In this document: positions 1 to 8,435 of the stretch, in pieces
Numbering within the stretch: position 1 is the stretch's first letter
How the letters are laid out: each line of letters opens with the position of its first letter
Origin: Flavobacteriales bacterium
GTDB taxonomy: Bacteria; Bacteroidota; Bacteroidia; Flavobacteriales; UBA7312
Assembly: GCA_016779935.1 (NCBI GenBank)
Contig: JADHMQ010000003.1
Coordinates: 1-48,907, forward strand
Length of the DNA: 48,907 bases
Reading direction: 5' to 3'
Translations under genes and position numbers: made by a program
Notes under the pieces: model-generated
Database searches by the model: none
What the model was told of the DNA's origin: nothing
What the model saw: only the letters and a program-made list of their open reading frames with translations

Positions 1-2
1 TA

Positions 3-2840
3 GAATTGGAAAGTTCAAATGCTGGGGCTCTAAGCTTTTTTAAAGTAAAAATTAAAGAAACTTCACTTGCTGAATTAGACCCCAAAACACCAGAACTCTC
101 AAATTTCACAGAAGTTTATAACAGCAACTGCACTTTCAATAGTGGAGCTAATAAAATTATTTTTTCAAGCCCTTTTGTTTGGAACGGAACTGACAATCTA
201 ATTATAGAATTTTCATTTACAAACTCTGAACCTACAAACTCCATACAGTTGAGTGCAGAAAACGCTTCTAATAATGGGTTGATTGCAAATAATGGCTATG
301 CTGTGGATTTATCTAATAACGCTTCTATTGAAGTTCCTGTTGATGCCATATCATCTATTTCTGATGAAATTACAATATCCTTTTGGGTATTTGGATATCC
401 AGAATTATTACCCTCTAACACATGGACCGTTGATGCCATTAAAACAGATGGCGTAAGAGCCTTTAATGTTCACTTACCTTGGAGTGATAGTAATGTGTAT
501 TTTGACTGTGGTAGTGAAAATTCTGATTTTGATAGAATTTATAAATCTGCAAATGTCGATGAATTGGAGGGGCAATGGAACCATTGGGCTTTTACAAAAA
601 ACACCAATTCTGGAGAAATGAAAATTTATCTCAACGGAAGCCTATGGCATAGCGGAACAGGTAAGACAAAACCAATAGATATAAGTTCTATGAAAATCAA
701 AGGGTATAAAGGGATAATGGATGAGGTTAGAATATGGGACAAAGAATTATCACAAACTGAAATCAGTGAATGGAAAAGCATTTCATTAAATAATAGTCAT
801 CCAAATTATAGTAATCTGGTTGCTTATTATAAAATGGATGAAGGCTCAGACACTTTGTTAAATGATCTTTCAACTAATAATTTAGTTGCTAATTCTTCTA
901 GCCCATATTTTTGGAAAAAAACACGAGGAAAATCACTAAGTCGTTTTTTCAAGTCCAGCTCAAAGCGTCCTAAATTAACATTATTCAGAGGAGATTATAC
1001 TCTAAACGTTAACTCAACTACGGTTACTGACTCAGTTTTAATAGAACCACATCTTGTGCAAGAATATAACATTAACCCAAACCCTGGAACGCTAGAAGAT
1101 GATGAAGTAAATACCGTCTTCGAAAATTCATATTGGGGATTAGAATCAAAAACATTTAATGGGGAAACTGGTCAAGAAATTTCATCCACATCAGTAAATA
1201 GCGAAGGCACAATTACAATTAATCAATTAGAATATTATAGACGATGGCCAGCAAAAATTGAAATTATGTCTTTCGTTACACCCTATGGCTTAGGGCTTAA
1301 TTTAGGTCCTACAGGAAAAACTTGGACTTTTGATATGACTGACTTCTTGCCTGTTTTTAATGGTAAAAAAAGAATGACAATGGAAAGAGGGGGGCAATGG
1401 ATGGAAGACATGGATATTAAGTTTTTATTTATTTTAGGTACACCACCAAGAGACGTTATCGGCTTTAATCAGTTATGGCGACCTGTAAGCAGATCGTATA
1501 GCTCTTTAGAAAGTGACCGTTACTTTGCTCCTAGAGATATCAAACTCAATACCAACGCCAAATACTATAAGATACGTTCAGCCATCACTGGTCATGGGCA
1601 GGAAGGCGAATTCATTCCTAGACAACACTACATAAACATTAATGGCGGAGCAACGGAATTCAATTGGCAAGTATGGAAAGAATGTGCAGAAAACCCTATC
1701 TACCCTCAAGGAGGAACATGGATTTATGACCGAGCAGGATGGTGTCCAGGGGCTCCTACAGATGTAAAACATTACGATATTACTGAACTTGTCGGTAATA
1801 ACTCAACAGTATCAATTGATTATGGTGTATTGAACGCTAGTGGAACATCAAACTATATTATCAATAACCAGTTAATCACATACGGTGAAATAAACCATGA
1901 TTTAGACGCTTCTGTTGTTGAAGTCAGAGAACCATCCAATAGAGTTGAATTTAGTAGGTATAATTCAATATGTCATACTCCTAAGGTAGTGATTAAAAAT
2001 ACAGGTAAAACGACCTTAACGACATTAGTTATTAAGTATTGGATTAATAATGCTACAAGTCCGCAAAGTTATAATTGGACTGGTAGTCTTGATTTTAACG
2101 AGACTGAAACAGTAAGTTTACCTTCTCCACTATCACTTTGGCTTACTGTTAACCCTTCAAATAATGTTTTTCATGTTGAAGTAAGTTCACCAAATGGAAG
2201 TGCCGACGAGTATGAACACAATAACTTATACCATTCTGAATTCGAAATTCCAGATGTATTACCCGAAGAAATTGTCATTTACTTCAAAACAAATAATGTT
2301 GGAAGTGAGAGTAGCTATAAAATAATTGACAATGAAGGAAATAGTGTATTCTCAAGAAGTGGATTGGGTAATAACACCACTTACCGAGATACTATTCAAC
2401 TAGAATACGGCTGCTATACATTTAGAGTTGATGACTCTGATGATGATGGAATCGACTTTTGGGCAAACAATAATGGTGTGGGTGCGTGTCGAATTTTTAA
2501 GCCTGGATCTGGTTTAATTAAGAATTTCGATGGTGATTTTGGTGATAACATTAATTTCAACTTTACAGTAGGGTCTCCTCTTAAATATGAAGATTTTTAT
2601 GAGACTTCTAGGCTTAGCATTTACCCTAACCCTGCTAATGATATATTTTTTGTTGAAGGAGAAGAAGTGGAGAATGCTGAAATTAATATTCTAGATTCAC
2701 AAGGAAGAGAAGTCAATTTAAGCCATTCAACATCTAAAAATAAATTATCATATGATTCTGGAAAATTACCAAATGGAATATATCTCATTCAAATAATTGG
2801 TGACAAAATCAATGAAACAAAACGTTTAATTATTGATTAA
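3..2840 (+). CDS. Secreted LamG/PNGase F-like protein with type IX sorting tail (5' truncated)
   Basis: The reading frame is open to the left edge, so the true start and signal peptide lie outside the window; 945 residues are visible. Counting from the TTG at 6, residues about 30-75 resemble a jelly-roll segment common in secreted Bacteroidota proteins (FxSPFxWxGTDNLIIE). Residues about 95-290 are a LamG/concanavalin-like fold (GQWNHWAFT, MDEVRIWDKELS, YYKMDEG). Residues about 405-600 match the peptide-N-glycosidase F family: FVTPYG, DMTDF, FILGTPPRDV, GEFIPRQHYININ and YDRAGWCPG. A CARDB-like region follows, and residues 869-944 are a type A type IX secretion sorting domain (IYPNPAND, LPNGIYLIQI). 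It is therefore probably exported and cell-surface attached or released, acting on glycoproteins or binding glycans. The Glu of GEFIPR aligns with PNGase F Glu206, but no CDEWDR-like motif carrying Asp60 is visible, so deglycosylase activity is uncertain. Confidence 0.85.
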   Translation, partial: ELESSNAGALSFFKVKIKETSLAELDPKTPELSNFTEVYNSNCTFNSGANKIIFSSPFVWNGTDNLIIEFSFTNSEPTNSIQLSAENASNNGLIANNGYAVDLSNNASIEVPVDAISSISDEITISFWVFGYPELLPSNTWTVDAIKTDGVRAFNVHLPWSDSNVYFDCGSENSDFDRIYKSANVDELEGQWNHWAFTKNTNSGEMKIYLNGSLWHSGTGKTKPIDISSMKIKGYKGIMDEVRIWDKELSQTEISEWKSISLNNSHPNYSNLVAYYKMDEGSDTLLNDLSTNNLVANSSSPYFWKKTRGKSLSRFFKSSSKRPKLTLFRGDYTLNVNSTTVTDSVLIEPHLVQEYNINPNPGTLEDDEVNTVFENSYWGLESKTFNGETGQEISSTSVNSEGTITINQLEYYRRWPAKIEIMSFVTPYGLGLNLGPTGKTWTFDMTDFLPVFNGKKRMTMERGGQWMEDMDIKFLFILGTPPRDVIGFNQLWRPVSRSYSSLESDRYFAPRDIKLNTNAKYYKIRSAITGHGQEGEFIPRQHYININGGATEFNWQVWKECAENPIYPQGGTWIYDRAGWCPGAPTDVKHYDITELVGNNSTVSIDYGVLNASGTSNYIINNQLITYGEINHDLDASVVEVREPSNRVEFSRYNSICHTPKVVIKNTGKTTLTTLVIKYWINNATSPQSYNWTGSLDFNETETVSLPSPLSLWLTVNPSNNVFHVEVSSPNGSADEYEHNNLYHSEFEIPDVLPEEIVIYFKTNNVGSESSYKIIDNEGNSVFSRSGLGNNTTYRDTIQLEYGCYTFRVDDSDDDGIDFWANNNGVGACRIFKPGSGLIKNFDGDFGDNINFNFTVGSPLKYEDFYETSRLSIYPNPANDIFFVEGEEVENAEINILDSQGREVNLSHSTSKNKLSYDSGKLPNGIYLIQIIGDKINETKRLIID

Positions 2841-2862
2841 TTTTTTTAACATTAAATCAGTT

Positions 2863-2892
2863 GAAAAAAGCACCAAAATTGGTGCTTTTTTC
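2863..2892. terminator. Intrinsic terminator after the PNGase F-like gene
   Basis: A perfect 12-bp inverted repeat (GAAAAAAGCACC and its complement) with a 6-nt centre ends in a run of T, 22 bases after the stop codon. The A-rich left arm could also let it stop transcription from the other strand, although the next gene points the same way. Confidence 0.85.
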
Positions 2893-2915
2893 AATTTGGA
2901 TTCATAAGAATACGA

Positions 2916-2933
2916 AATTGACTAATGTCAATT
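2916..2933. repeat. Inverted repeat upstream of a lipoprotein promoter
   Basis: Two perfect 7-base arms, AATTGAC and GTCAATT, are separated by TAAT. The repeat ends 14 bases before the -7 box at 2948, so it covers the expected -33 region of that promoter. This position would suit an operator, but the assignment is inference. Confidence 0.45.
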
Positions 2934-2947
2934 GATTATTATTTTAT

Positions 2948-2955
2948 TAACTTTG
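2948..2955 (+). promoter_or_regulatory. Bacteroidota -7 box (TAACTTTG) for the lipoprotein gene
   Basis: It matches the TAnnTTTG -7 element of the Bacteroidota primary sigma factor, 31 bases upstream of the ATG at 2987 and after a terminator, so a new transcription unit is expected here. No convincing -33 TTTG box lies at the usual spacing. Confidence 0.55.
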
Positions 2956-2986
2956 AATAAGGTATAAAAATCTAAAACAATACATT

Positions 2987-3958
2987 ATGAAGAAAATATT
3001 ATCAATTTTAACTCTAACATCTATCGCTTTATTCACTTTTAATTCATGTGAAAAAGAAACTGAAGTAATCGTTCTTCCTTCAACTATTAGCCCTACACCT
3101 ACAAGTGAGATAAATAAATTTTTTGAAGACAATCTTGAAAACGCCACGCAAACAGTTAATATAAACCCGTCAACAAGTCAAACATTTACTAGTAACAAAG
3201 GGATTACCTACACATTTAACACATATACTTTTGTTAATTCATCAGGTGTTGCTGTAAGTGGAAATATCGATATTGAGTTAATAGAGGCTTTGACAAAAAA
3301 AGAAATGATGTTGATGAATAGGCCAACGTTTACACATAGTGGCGACCTCTTAGTATCTGGCGGTATTGTGTACTTAAATGCCACTCAAAATGGTCAGCAA
3401 CTAAGTATTGATGATAACAACCCTGTATCAGTTAGCATACCTACTAACTCATATGTTTCAATGGATTTCTTTGACGGAAGCTTTAATAATGAAGGCGGAT
3501 TTGGTTGGGATGAAAGTGTAGACGATACTGTGATAACCAACACCAATGCCAACGATAGCACAGGTCAAGAATCTTGGTTTAGTTTTGATTTTGAAATCGA
3601 CTCTATTGGCTGGATAAACTGCGATTATTTTTACAATTCTGGCGATCCACTCACACAAGTTCAAGTGGTTTTACCTGACACTTTCAATGGAGACAATTCG
3701 GCTGTATTCATCTATTACGATGATATAAACTCGGTAGCAAGCCTTAGTGATTATGATACTGATGGCACCTTTGATTTAGGAGCTAATTATTCTACCCCTG
3801 TAGGAATGGATGTCAGTTTTGTAGTAATTTCTGAATCAAACGGTAGTTATTTTTATGCTCTTGTAAACGCAACTATTGCTCTAGACCATATTGAAATTAT
3901 TGGCTCTATGACTGAAGTAACTGAAGCAGAATTGGAAATTATTCTAAATAATCTTTAG
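2987..3958 (+). CDS. Lipoprotein of unknown function
   Basis: This 323-residue protein has a short hydrophobic leader and a lipobox ending at Cys21 (FTFNSC), so it should be lipidated and sit in the outer or inner membrane. Residues about 60-150 resemble a domain repeated in Bacteroidota lipoproteins: a beta-rich stretch with GNIDIELIEA, a KKEMMLMNRPT motif, LLVSGGIVYLNAT and SIPT. The family is recognised by pattern only; no function is known to me. The C-terminal half is rich in Asp, Asn and Ser and carries no visible catalytic motif. It has its own promoter motif, and its stop codon overlaps the convergent acyltransferase gene by 4 bases. Confidence 0.8.
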   Translation: MKKILSILTLTSIALFTFNSCEKETEVIVLPSTISPTPTSEINKFFEDNLENATQTVNINPSTSQTFTSNKGITYTFNTYTFVNSSGVAVSGNIDIELIEALTKKEMMLMNRPTFTHSGDLLVSGGIVYLNATQNGQQLSIDDNNPVSVSIPTNSYVSMDFFDGSFNNEGGFGWDESVDDTVITNTNANDSTGQESWFSFDFEIDSIGWINCDYFYNSGDPLTQVQVVLPDTFNGDNSAVFIYYDDINSVASLSDYDTDGTFDLGANYSTPVGMDVSFVVISESNGSYFYALVNATIALDHIEIIGSMTEVTEAELEIILNNL

Positions 3959-4506
3959 AAAATTTTAGAATTGTATTTTTTAGGGTGTTTTGCATGAACA
4001 TTTTTATAAATGTCTTCAATGCTCTTTAAATCTTTTTCAATTTCACCCTCTGGCAAAAACATCGTTTTTACACCGGCTTCTTTGTTCTTGTAGTCTAAAT
4101 ATGAAATAGCTATAGGAATATTTGCCCCTACTGCAATGTGATAGAAACCCAACTTCCAAGCATCTACTTTAGAACGACTACCCTCAGGAGCTAACCCTAA
4201 AACTAGTTCATCGCTTTTATTGAACAAATCAATAGCAAAGGATACTAAATTATTGTGCCTACTTCTATCGACAGGAATACCCCCCATCAAAGTAAAAATC
4301 CATCCATAAGGAAATTTAAACAGCTGGCTTTTACCTAAGAATTTTGCTTCAATACCTAATATATATCCAAAGCATCTACCAATGATAAAGTCCCAGTTAC
4401 TGGTGTGAGGGGCAAGTATAATGACATACTTTTTTACTGATGGAATATCACCAACGATTTTCCATCCCATAATTTTTAAAATAGCATGTGATATTACCTT
4501 CTTCAT
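3955..4506 (-). CDS. PlsC-family 1-acylglycerol-3-phosphate acyltransferase-like protein
   Basis: This 183-residue protein belongs to the glycerolipid acyltransferase superfamily. It has the HX4D catalytic motif (HTSNWD, His34 and Asp39), the substrate-binding block GGIPVDRS, and the PEGSR-type motif followed by WKLGFYHIA. Members transfer an acyl chain to lysophosphatidate or related acceptors at the cytoplasmic face of the inner membrane. The short length and the TSNWDF variant fit the small PlsC-like paralogues of Bacteroidota rather than the main PlsC, so the acceptor could be another lipid. It lies 8 bases downstream of the helicase gene on the same strand, so the two are probably co-transcribed. 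Confidence 0.85.
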   Translation of the reverse strand: MKKVISHAILKIMGWKIVGDIPSVKKYVIILAPHTSNWDFIIGRCFGYILGIEAKFLGKSQLFKFPYGWIFTLMGGIPVDRSRHNNLVSFAIDLFNKSDELVLGLAPEGSRSKVDAWKLGFYHIAVGANIPIAISYLDYKNKEAGVKTMFLPEGEIEKDLKSIEDIYKNVHAKHPKKYNSKIF

Positions 4507-4514
4507 AAATGGTA

Positions 4515-5927
4515 TTAATTGAAAAAATCCTTTTTAAAGTTAATCAAAAATAATCTTTTTGTTGTTCTTGTCATAGCAGTATACAACCATCTAAAATATT
4601 CTTTATTTAACATATCATCAATAAAATAACCTTGTTCAACAAAAACATTCTCCCATTGCCCCCCTTGGGATTTATGACATGTAATAGCATATGCAAACTT
4701 TACCTGAAGGGCATTAAAAAATGGGTTCAATTTAATTTCTTTATTGCGTTTTGCTTTTTGAGGAATATCGTTGTAGTCTTTCGACACCTCATCATACAAT
4801 GCTTTATATTCTTCATAAGTCATAGCGGGACTCTCAGAAGTCAATGTATCTAACATTACCACACATTCGATATAATCTTCGTCAGGATAGTCAACAAGTC
4901 TTGCTGAAATACGGGCAAAACGACGATTGTAAAGTTCATTAATTTCATAAATCCGCATCACTTCAATAGTGTCTCCATTAGCAATAAAACCAGCTTTACT
5001 GCCTTCTGGTAACCAGAAATAATTATTTCTCACAACCATTAGAAAATCACCTGAGGAAATCTCTTCTTCATGTCCTCTTATTCGCAAACGAATTTGTTGA
5101 TTGTATAGGTTGGCGCGTTTATTCGAACGACATATTACAACAGTTCCTTCAACACCAGAGGTTGAATAAGCATCTTCTAAAGCATCCTGAATATCCATTC
5201 CAACATCTAAGCGCAAAACATCATCATCGCAACTAATTTTTGGATATGAAGTTTCATCTTTTGTAATAGTGTTTCTTAAGTCTGTAGCATTTTTCAATAC
5301 TAAAGAAGATGACTTTTGCCTGACAACCTGAGTAAGCTCGGCACTATATACATCTTTTCTATATTTAACCCCTAGAAGATTGTGATCTAAGGCTGGGCTT
5401 ATATCTAAATGTACAGGGGGTAATTGAGCGGTATCGCCCACAAAAATCAACTTACACATTAGACCTGAATAGACGTAGTCGATCAAATCATCTAACAATA
5501 CTCTTCCACTAAACCCTTTATCATTCACATCAGGAATCATCGAGGCTTCATCTACAATAAAAATTGTATTTGTATGCTTATTCTCTTGTAAAGCTACGTA
5601 TGAATTACCTTGAGAATTGGTTCGAATCCAATATATTTTTTTGTGTATAGTGAATGCTGATTTTTTAGAATAAGTCGAAAGGACTTTAGCAGCTCTGCCT
5701 GTAGGCGCTAAAAGCACTACTTTCTTGCCGACTGACCACAAACTATTTATAAGTGAGCTTATTAAGGTCGTTTTTCCTGTACCTGCATACCCTTTTAGAA
5801 GAAAAAGGCTGTTGGAGCTAGATTCTTCAACAAATTCAGATAATTGATTAACCACTTCAGACTGTTGAGTAGTAAGATCGTGCTTAAAATTTTTAACGAG
5901 TAATTGCTGAAGTTTATTTGTATTCAT
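4515..5927 (-). CDS. RecD-like SF1 DNA helicase / AAA ATPase
   Basis: This 470-residue superfamily 1B helicase has Walker A at residues 46-53 (GYAGTGKT), Walker B FIVDEAS, motif III GDTAQLPPV, and a UvrD-type C-terminal helicase region with TCHKSQGGQW and a final YTAMTRTTKR motif. It lacks the N-terminal helix-hairpin-helix region of full RecD2, so it is the short form common in Bacteroidota, probably a 5'-3' helicase in repair or recombination. There is no RecB or RecC neighbour. A minus-strand TAAATTTG box lies 20 bases upstream, divergent from the next gene's promoter. Confidence 0.88.
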   Translation of the reverse strand: MNTNKLQQLLVKNFKHDLTTQQSEVVNQLSEFVEESSSNSLFLLKGYAGTGKTTLISSLINSLWSVGKKVVLLAPTGRAAKVLSTYSKKSAFTIHKKIYWIRTNSQGNSYVALQENKHTNTIFIVDEASMIPDVNDKGFSGRVLLDDLIDYVYSGLMCKLIFVGDTAQLPPVHLDISPALDHNLLGVKYRKDVYSAELTQVVRQKSSSLVLKNATDLRNTITKDETSYPKISCDDDVLRLDVGMDIQDALEDAYSTSGVEGTVVICRSNKRANLYNQQIRLRIRGHEEEISSGDFLMVVRNNYFWLPEGSKAGFIANGDTIEVMRIYEINELYNRRFARISARLVDYPDEDYIECVVMLDTLTSESPAMTYEEYKALYDEVSKDYNDIPQKAKRNKEIKLNPFFNALQVKFAYAITCHKSQGGQWENVFVEQGYFIDDMLNKEYFRWLYTAMTRTTKRLFLINFKKDFFN

Positions 5928-5946
5928 TAGAGAATTGAAGTAGAGC

Positions 5947-5954
5947 CAAATTTA
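5947..5954 (-). promoter_or_regulatory. Minus-strand -7 box (TAAATTTG) for the helicase gene
   Basis: The plus strand reads CAAATTTA, the complement of a perfect TAnnTTTG -7 element, 20 bases upstream of the helicase ATG. It faces away from the similar box at 5978-5985, so the two divergent promoters share about 23 bases. Confidence 0.55.
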
Positions 5955-5977
5955 CCATAATATACTCAAAAAAATTG

Positions 5978-5985
5978 TAGATTTG
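5978..5985 (+). promoter_or_regulatory. -7 box (TAGATTTG) for the membrane-anchored unknown gene
   Basis: It matches TAnnTTTG, 27 bases upstream of the ATG at 6013. A TTG at 5983 lies inside the box and would precede the transcription start, which argues for the ATG at 6013 as the real start of the gene. Confidence 0.55.
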
Positions 5986-6012
5986 CGTGTATTAACTTTT
6001 ATTCGAAAAATC

Positions 6013-6630
6013 ATGAATACAAAAACAATTAAACTTTTATTATGGCCAGTAATAATCATTTTAGCTTGGTTAGTATACAGAAGTCCAATTAGTTTAAAGG
6101 AATTTCAAGAAGTTGCTGATTTCAGGAAGTCTGCAGTAATTCAAGATTTAAAGGATATTAGAACAGCTCAAATCGCTTTTAAAGACAAATATAGAGTTTA
6201 TGCTGGTGATTTTAATACGCTCATAAGCTTTGTGAAAAATGATTCACTAGTTTTGATTAAAGCCATCGGTGAAGTTCCAGATTCACTAACTGAAGATCAA
6301 GCACTAAAGGCTGGAATAATTAGTAGAGATACTGTTTTTGTCCCTGCATACGAATCCATTTTTAGTGACGATTATTTATCTACTCGTGATAACCGTTTTA
6401 CTTTCAACTTAGATGAACTCTCCTCAGTTCCTTTTTCAGAAGAAACTTTTTCTATCGAATCAGGTAACATTGAAAAAGGTAAAGTAGTCGTTCAAGTATT
6501 TGAAGTTTCAACTAATTACGCAACCTTTCTGAATGGCTTAGACGCTTCCAATAAGGGTATTGACCTTGAAAAAACCATTAGAGTTGGATCAATGTCAGAT
6601 GCGTCTATCAACGGAAATTGGGGTGAATAA
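6013..6630 (+). CDS. Membrane-anchored protein of unknown function
   Basis: This 205-residue protein starts with one hydrophobic segment (LLLWPVIIILAWLVY, about residues 7-21) and continues as a soluble, charged domain, probably facing the periplasm. The block SAVIQDLKDIRTAQIAFKDK just after the membrane segment recalls pseudopilin-like helices and is typical of small Flavobacteriales proteins found beside DUF3822; no function is established. I chose ATG 6013 because an upstream TTG lies inside the promoter motif. Its 3' end overlaps the start of the DUF3822 gene, which points to one operon running through rsmD and coaD. Confidence 0.75.
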   Translation: MNTKTIKLLLWPVIIILAWLVYRSPISLKEFQEVADFRKSAVIQDLKDIRTAQIAFKDKYRVYAGDFNTLISFVKNDSLVLIKAIGEVPDSLTEDQALKAGIISRDTVFVPAYESIFSDDYLSTRDNRFTFNLDELSSVPFSEETFSIESGNIEKGKVVVQVFEVSTNYATFLNGLDASNKGIDLEKTIRVGSMSDASINGNWGE

Positions 6631-7450
6631 TCCAGCTTTTTCATCATTTGACCTAAAAGCATTAGAACTACATTCTTTACCCCAAGAGTGTCACATATCA
6701 ATTCAAATTGGACTCAACGGCCTCTCCTACTGCATTAGGAATGACAAGGAAATTTTAGGCATTGAATCTTACGAACAATCCCTCTCTCAAATAGAAAAAA
6801 TTTTTAAAGAAAATAACTGGCTATCTAAAAGATATGTCTCTTCTATTATTAGTATTACAACCAAGAAAAGCACATTAGTTCCTTCAACAATTTTTTCAAA
6901 CGAGTATAGAAAAGACCTATTGAAGCTCAACCATAGGAAAATAGAGGAACTGGATATTCTCACAGATGAAATCAGTATTCTTGATAGCCATTGTGTTTAC
7001 GGGATTTCCAAAGCTGAACAAGATATAATTACAACCCATCTGCCCAGCTCAAAAGTAAAACACTTTTCTAGTAGATACATTCCCCATTTACTCTCTGAAA
7101 ATAAAAATTTTGATGGTCAAAAAATGATTGTTAATGTCACCCACAATCAGATATGTATTAGTGTTTTTGACCACTCTAAATTTATTTACCATAACGTTTT
7201 CAATTATAAGAATGCACATGACTGTATCTACTATGTATTGTTTACTTGCGAACAAGTCGAATTAAATCCAGAGAATATAGTTCTTGAATTCATGGGTGAT
7301 ATTTCAAAAGATGATGAAATATTTACTTTAGCATACACCTACGTTAGAACAATAGAATTTAGCCAACGAAAAGTAAGTGTAAGCCAAAATATTGAAAAAA
7401 TAAATTCTCATAATTTTTATTCTTTAATACATCAGCACTTGTGCGAATAA
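6599..7450 (+). CDS. DUF3822 family protein
   Basis: This protein of about 283 residues fits DUF3822, a Bacteroidota family whose fold recalls the actin/hexokinase-like ATPases of pilus and secretion systems (inference). It matches in length, in the N-terminal LPQECHISIQIGLNGLSYCI segment, and in its position directly before rsmD and coaD, which is conserved in the phylum. The start is uncertain: ATG 6599 overlaps the previous gene by 32 bases, while GTG 6623 would overlap it by 8. No catalytic residues can be assigned. Confidence 0.8.
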   Translation: MRLSTEIGVNNPAFSSFDLKALELHSLPQECHISIQIGLNGLSYCIRNDKEILGIESYEQSLSQIEKIFKENNWLSKRYVSSIISITTKKSTLVPSTIFSNEYRKDLLKLNHRKIEELDILTDEISILDSHCVYGISKAEQDIITTHLPSSKVKHFSSRYIPHLLSENKNFDGQKMIVNVTHNQICISVFDHSKFIYHNVFNYKNAHDCIYYVLFTCEQVELNPENIVLEFMGDISKDDEIFTLAYTYVRTIEFSQRKVSVSQNIEKINSHNFYSLIHQHLCE

Positions 7451-7977
7451 TTGGCGGAAAATATAAAGGCAAATCAATTATTGCCCCAAAAAATTTGCCC
7501 GTAAGACCTACAACAGATTTTGCAAAGGAAAGTTTATTCAACATTATTAGAAATCAAATTGATTACGATTCTATTAAACTTCTCGAACTCTTTGCTGGAA
7601 CAGGCAATATTGGATACGAATTTGCTTCAAGAGGGTGTATGCACATAACATCTGTAGATTTAAACTTTAACTGCATTAGGTTTATTAAAAAAGTAAATAG
7701 AGAGCTTGATTTAAAAAATACGGTAATTCGTTCTGACGCTTTTCGCTTCATAAAATCATGTAAAAACCAATTCAATTTTATTTTTGCCGACCCTCCTTAC
7801 AATCTAGATAACATCGGAGAACTTCCTGACTATATTTTCAATAATGATATTTTAGAAAAAGACGGTATACTTGTAATAGAACACGATAATAATACTGATT
7901 TTAGTGAATCACCTTATTTCAAAAATGTTCGACAGTATGGTCGAGTAATGTTTAGTTTTTTTAACTTTAACGCATGA
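7441..7977 (+). CDS. rsmD: 16S rRNA (guanine966-N2)-methyltransferase RsmD
   Basis: This 178-residue class I SAM-dependent methyltransferase modifies G966 of 16S rRNA during small-subunit assembly. It begins with the family hallmark MRIIGGKYKGK, has the SAM-binding loop LLELFAGTGNIGYE, and carries the catalytic DPPY motif (IFADPPYN) that flips and methylates the guanine N2. The start codon is GTG at 7441, which overlaps the end of DUF3822 by 10 bases and gives the expected N-terminus. Its stop overlaps the coaD start codon (ATGA), so translation is probably coupled. Confidence 0.95.
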   Translation: MRIIGGKYKGKSIIAPKNLPVRPTTDFAKESLFNIIRNQIDYDSIKLLELFAGTGNIGYEFASRGCMHITSVDLNFNCIRFIKKVNRELDLKNTVIRSDAFRFIKSCKNQFNFIFADPPYNLDNIGELPDYIFNNDILEKDGILVIEHDNNTDFSESPYFKNVRQYGRVMFSFFNFNA

Positions 7978-8435
7978 GTAAGAAAATCGCTGTTTTCCCA
8001 GGTTCTTTTTCCCCTTTCACAAAAGGGCATGAATCCATTGTCCTAAGGGCATTACCTTTATTTGATGAAATAATTATAAGTATCGGAATTAATTCTGCTA
8101 AAAATGATTATTTTTCTATTGACGAAAGGGTTCAATGGGCAGAAAGCGTATTCAAAAACTACGATAATATTAAAGTAGAACGCTATGAAGGGCTAACGAT
8201 TGATCATTGTTTAAAGATGGGAGCTAAATATATACTTAGAGGTCTACGTAATTCCCACGACTTTAAATATGAAAAAGGGATTGCTCAGATGAATCATTCA
8301 ATGGAAAATGGCATTGAAACTATCTTTATAATTACTGAACCCAAATACTCTCACATAAGTTCAACAATTGTTAGAGACATTATTAAAAACGGCGGTGACG
8401 TTAGTCAATTTTTACCTAAAGATATATCACTTTAA
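7974..8435 (+). CDS. coaD: Phosphopantetheine adenylyltransferase
   Basis: CoaD transfers AMP from ATP to 4'-phosphopantetheine, the penultimate step of coenzyme A synthesis. The 153-residue length is typical. Visible motifs are FPGSFSPFTKGH (the TxGH nucleotidyltransferase signature, Thr16 and His19), LRGLRNSHDFKYE, and the C-terminal ISSTIVRDI motif. The start codon overlaps the rsmD stop by 4 bases. The 3' end overlaps the convergent Nudix gene by 9 bases. Confidence 0.96.
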   Translation: MSKKIAVFPGSFSPFTKGHESIVLRALPLFDEIIISIGINSAKNDYFSIDERVQWAESVFKNYDNIKVERYEGLTIDHCLKMGAKYILRGLRNSHDFKYEKGIAQMNHSMENGIETIFIITEPKYSHISSTIVRDIIKNGGDVSQFLPKDISL

